Shown piece after piece: positions 6,128 to 6,895 of a DNA stretch of 6,895 bases. A model generated the notes under the pieces. That model was not told the DNA's origin and made no database searches. It saw only the letters and a program-made list of their open reading frames with translations. Source of the DNA: Eubacteriales bacterium (lineage in GTDB: Bacteria > Bacillota_A > Clostridia > Christensenellales > Aristaeellaceae); NCBI GenBank assembly GCA_029974855.1, contig JARKQO010000299.1, forward strand, positions 1 through 6,895. The letters run 5' to 3'. Both the position numbers and the translations under genes were made by a program. Each line of letters begins with the position of its first letter. Within the stretch, counting starts at the first letter, position 1.

Positions 6128-6895
6128 GGCTCAGCACCTGGGCGATGATCCCGCAGATCAGCTCCACATCCTCCTCCTGAAGGCCGGGGTACAGGGGCAG
6201 CGTCAGCACCCGGTGGGAGATTTCCTTGGCGATGGGGGTCAAGGCGGAATCAAAGCCCGGGCGGCCCTGGTAACACGCAAAATCCGTCACCAAGGGATAG
6301 AAGTACTTGCGGGCATAAATCCCCTGGGCGGCCAGGGCCCGGGATACGGCGTCCCGCAGGTTTCCGCCTCCCCCAAAGACCACCGGGAAGTAGGCGTAGT
6401 TGCTCTCCACCCCCGGCTGGAGGGTGGGGAGGCGTAACCCCTGTAGGGGAGACAGCCGGGCCAGGTAGGCCTCGTGGACCTGCTTGCGCTGTGCAATGTT
6501 TTCCCTCAGATGCCGCAGGTTGCACAGGCCCATGGCCGCCTGAAACTCGTTCATCTTGGCGTTGCCCCCCACGGAGATCACGTCCTCGGGGCCGGTGATG
6601 CCGTAGTTGCGCTCCAGGGCCAGCTTCTCTGCCAGGGCCTCGCTTTGGGTGGCGATGGCCCCCCCCTCGATGGTGTGGTATACCTTGGTGGCGTGGAAGC
6701 TGAACATGGAGGCCAGGCCAAAGCGGGCCGCGGATATCCCATCCCGGGTCACCCCAAAGGCGTGGGCCGCGTCGTAGAGCACAGGCAGGCCGTGCCGGTC
6801 CGCAATGGCCTGGATGGCGTCCACATCGCACAAAGACCCGTACACATGCACGGGCAAAATGGCGCGGGTTTTTTCGGTGATGAGCCCCTCCAAAA
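6120..6895 (-). CDS. DegT/DnrJ/EryC1/StrS sugar aminotransferase, N-terminus outside window
   Basis: C-terminal 257 or so residues of a PLP-dependent aminotransferase that adds an amino group to a keto nucleotide sugar, usually with glutamate as donor. Family members are about 370-400 residues long, so roughly 120 N-terminal residues lie beyond the right edge. The TTG at 6891-6893 is an internal Leu codon. Visible residues, counted from there: TRAILPVHVYG at 9-19; the PLP-ring Asp41 in LYDAAHAFG; Schiff-base Lys70 in FSFHATKVYHTIEGGA, encoded at 6684-6686; GGNAKMNEFQAAMG at 109-122; and the C-terminal sugar-binding region with YARKYFYPLV at 193-202. All recognisable catalytic residues are intact. 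From memory, the HATK-x-(Y/F)HT-x-EGG form occurs in the VioA-like (dTDP-4-amino-4,6-dideoxyglucose-forming) subset, but this does not prove the substrate. The stop TGA (6122-6120) lies inside the flippase start, giving an 8-base overlap. Confidence 0.92.
   Translation of the reverse strand, partial: LEGLITEKTRAILPVHVYGSLCDVDAIQAIADRHGLPVLYDAAHAFGVTRDGISAARFGLASMFSFHATKVYHTIEGGAIATQSEALAEKLALERNYGITGPEDVISVGGNAKMNEFQAAMGLCNLRHLRENIAQRKQVHEAYLARLSPLQGLRLPTLQPGVESNYAYFPVVFGGGGNLRDAVSRALAAQGIYARKYFYPLVTDFACYQGRPGFDSALTPIAKEISHRVLTLPLYPGLQEEDVELICGIIAQVLSHG

Noticed and set aside
4550..6148. 532-codon open frame on the + strand opposite the flippase gene
   Set aside because: Its translation is rich in Gln, His, Gly and Pro with no domain pattern, as expected for the complement of a Leu/Ala-rich membrane protein in GC-rich DNA. 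The - strand frame has a clear family match and ribosome-site context.

Overview
This window looks like chromosomal DNA from a GC-rich Firmicute, most likely a Clostridia member such as the Oscillospiraceae. That is inferred from a YitT/DUF2179 membrane protein, strong AGGAGG-type ribosome binding sites, tightly packed and overlapping genes, and a high G+C content with G/C-ending codons. No rRNA, tRNA, CRISPR array, insertion sequence or phage gene is visible. Genes fill almost all of the window. The only sizeable gap is about 130 bases, around 3558-3690.

Layout. (1) Left edge, + strand: a YitT-family membrane protein whose start lies beyond the window. It runs tail-to-tail into the next block with only 3 bases between stop codons. 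(2) Positions 840-3557, - strand: a three-gene unit read right to left: a two-domain GNAT acetyltransferase, a YgjP-like zinc metallopeptidase and a membrane-anchored HSL-type esterase. The first two genes overlap by 8 bases. A sigma-A-like promoter and a strong Shine-Dalgarno site precede the acetyltransferase. Its most convincing start codon is a non-canonical CTG, next to a 14-base palindrome. (3) Positions 3691-6895, - strand: the end of a surface-polysaccharide or sugar-modification operon, read right to left: a DegT/DnrJ/EryC1/StrS sugar aminotransferase (cut by the right edge), a 488-residue Wzx/TuaB-type flippase and a 318-residue ATP-grasp ligase. The first pair overlaps by 8 bases and the second is separated by 13.

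Working model (inference). The aminotransferase makes an amino sugar on a nucleotide carrier, the flippase exports the finished lipid-linked glycan, and the ATP-grasp enzyme forms an amide or ester bond, possibly joining an amino acid or other acid to the amino sugar. The downstream unit has its own promoter and looks like general cell functions, although the acetyltransferase and membrane esterase could also act on envelope components.

I see no clearly new defence or mobile system. The most notable observations are the ATP-grasp/flippase/aminotransferase trio and the unusual translation-initiation region of the acetyltransferase.
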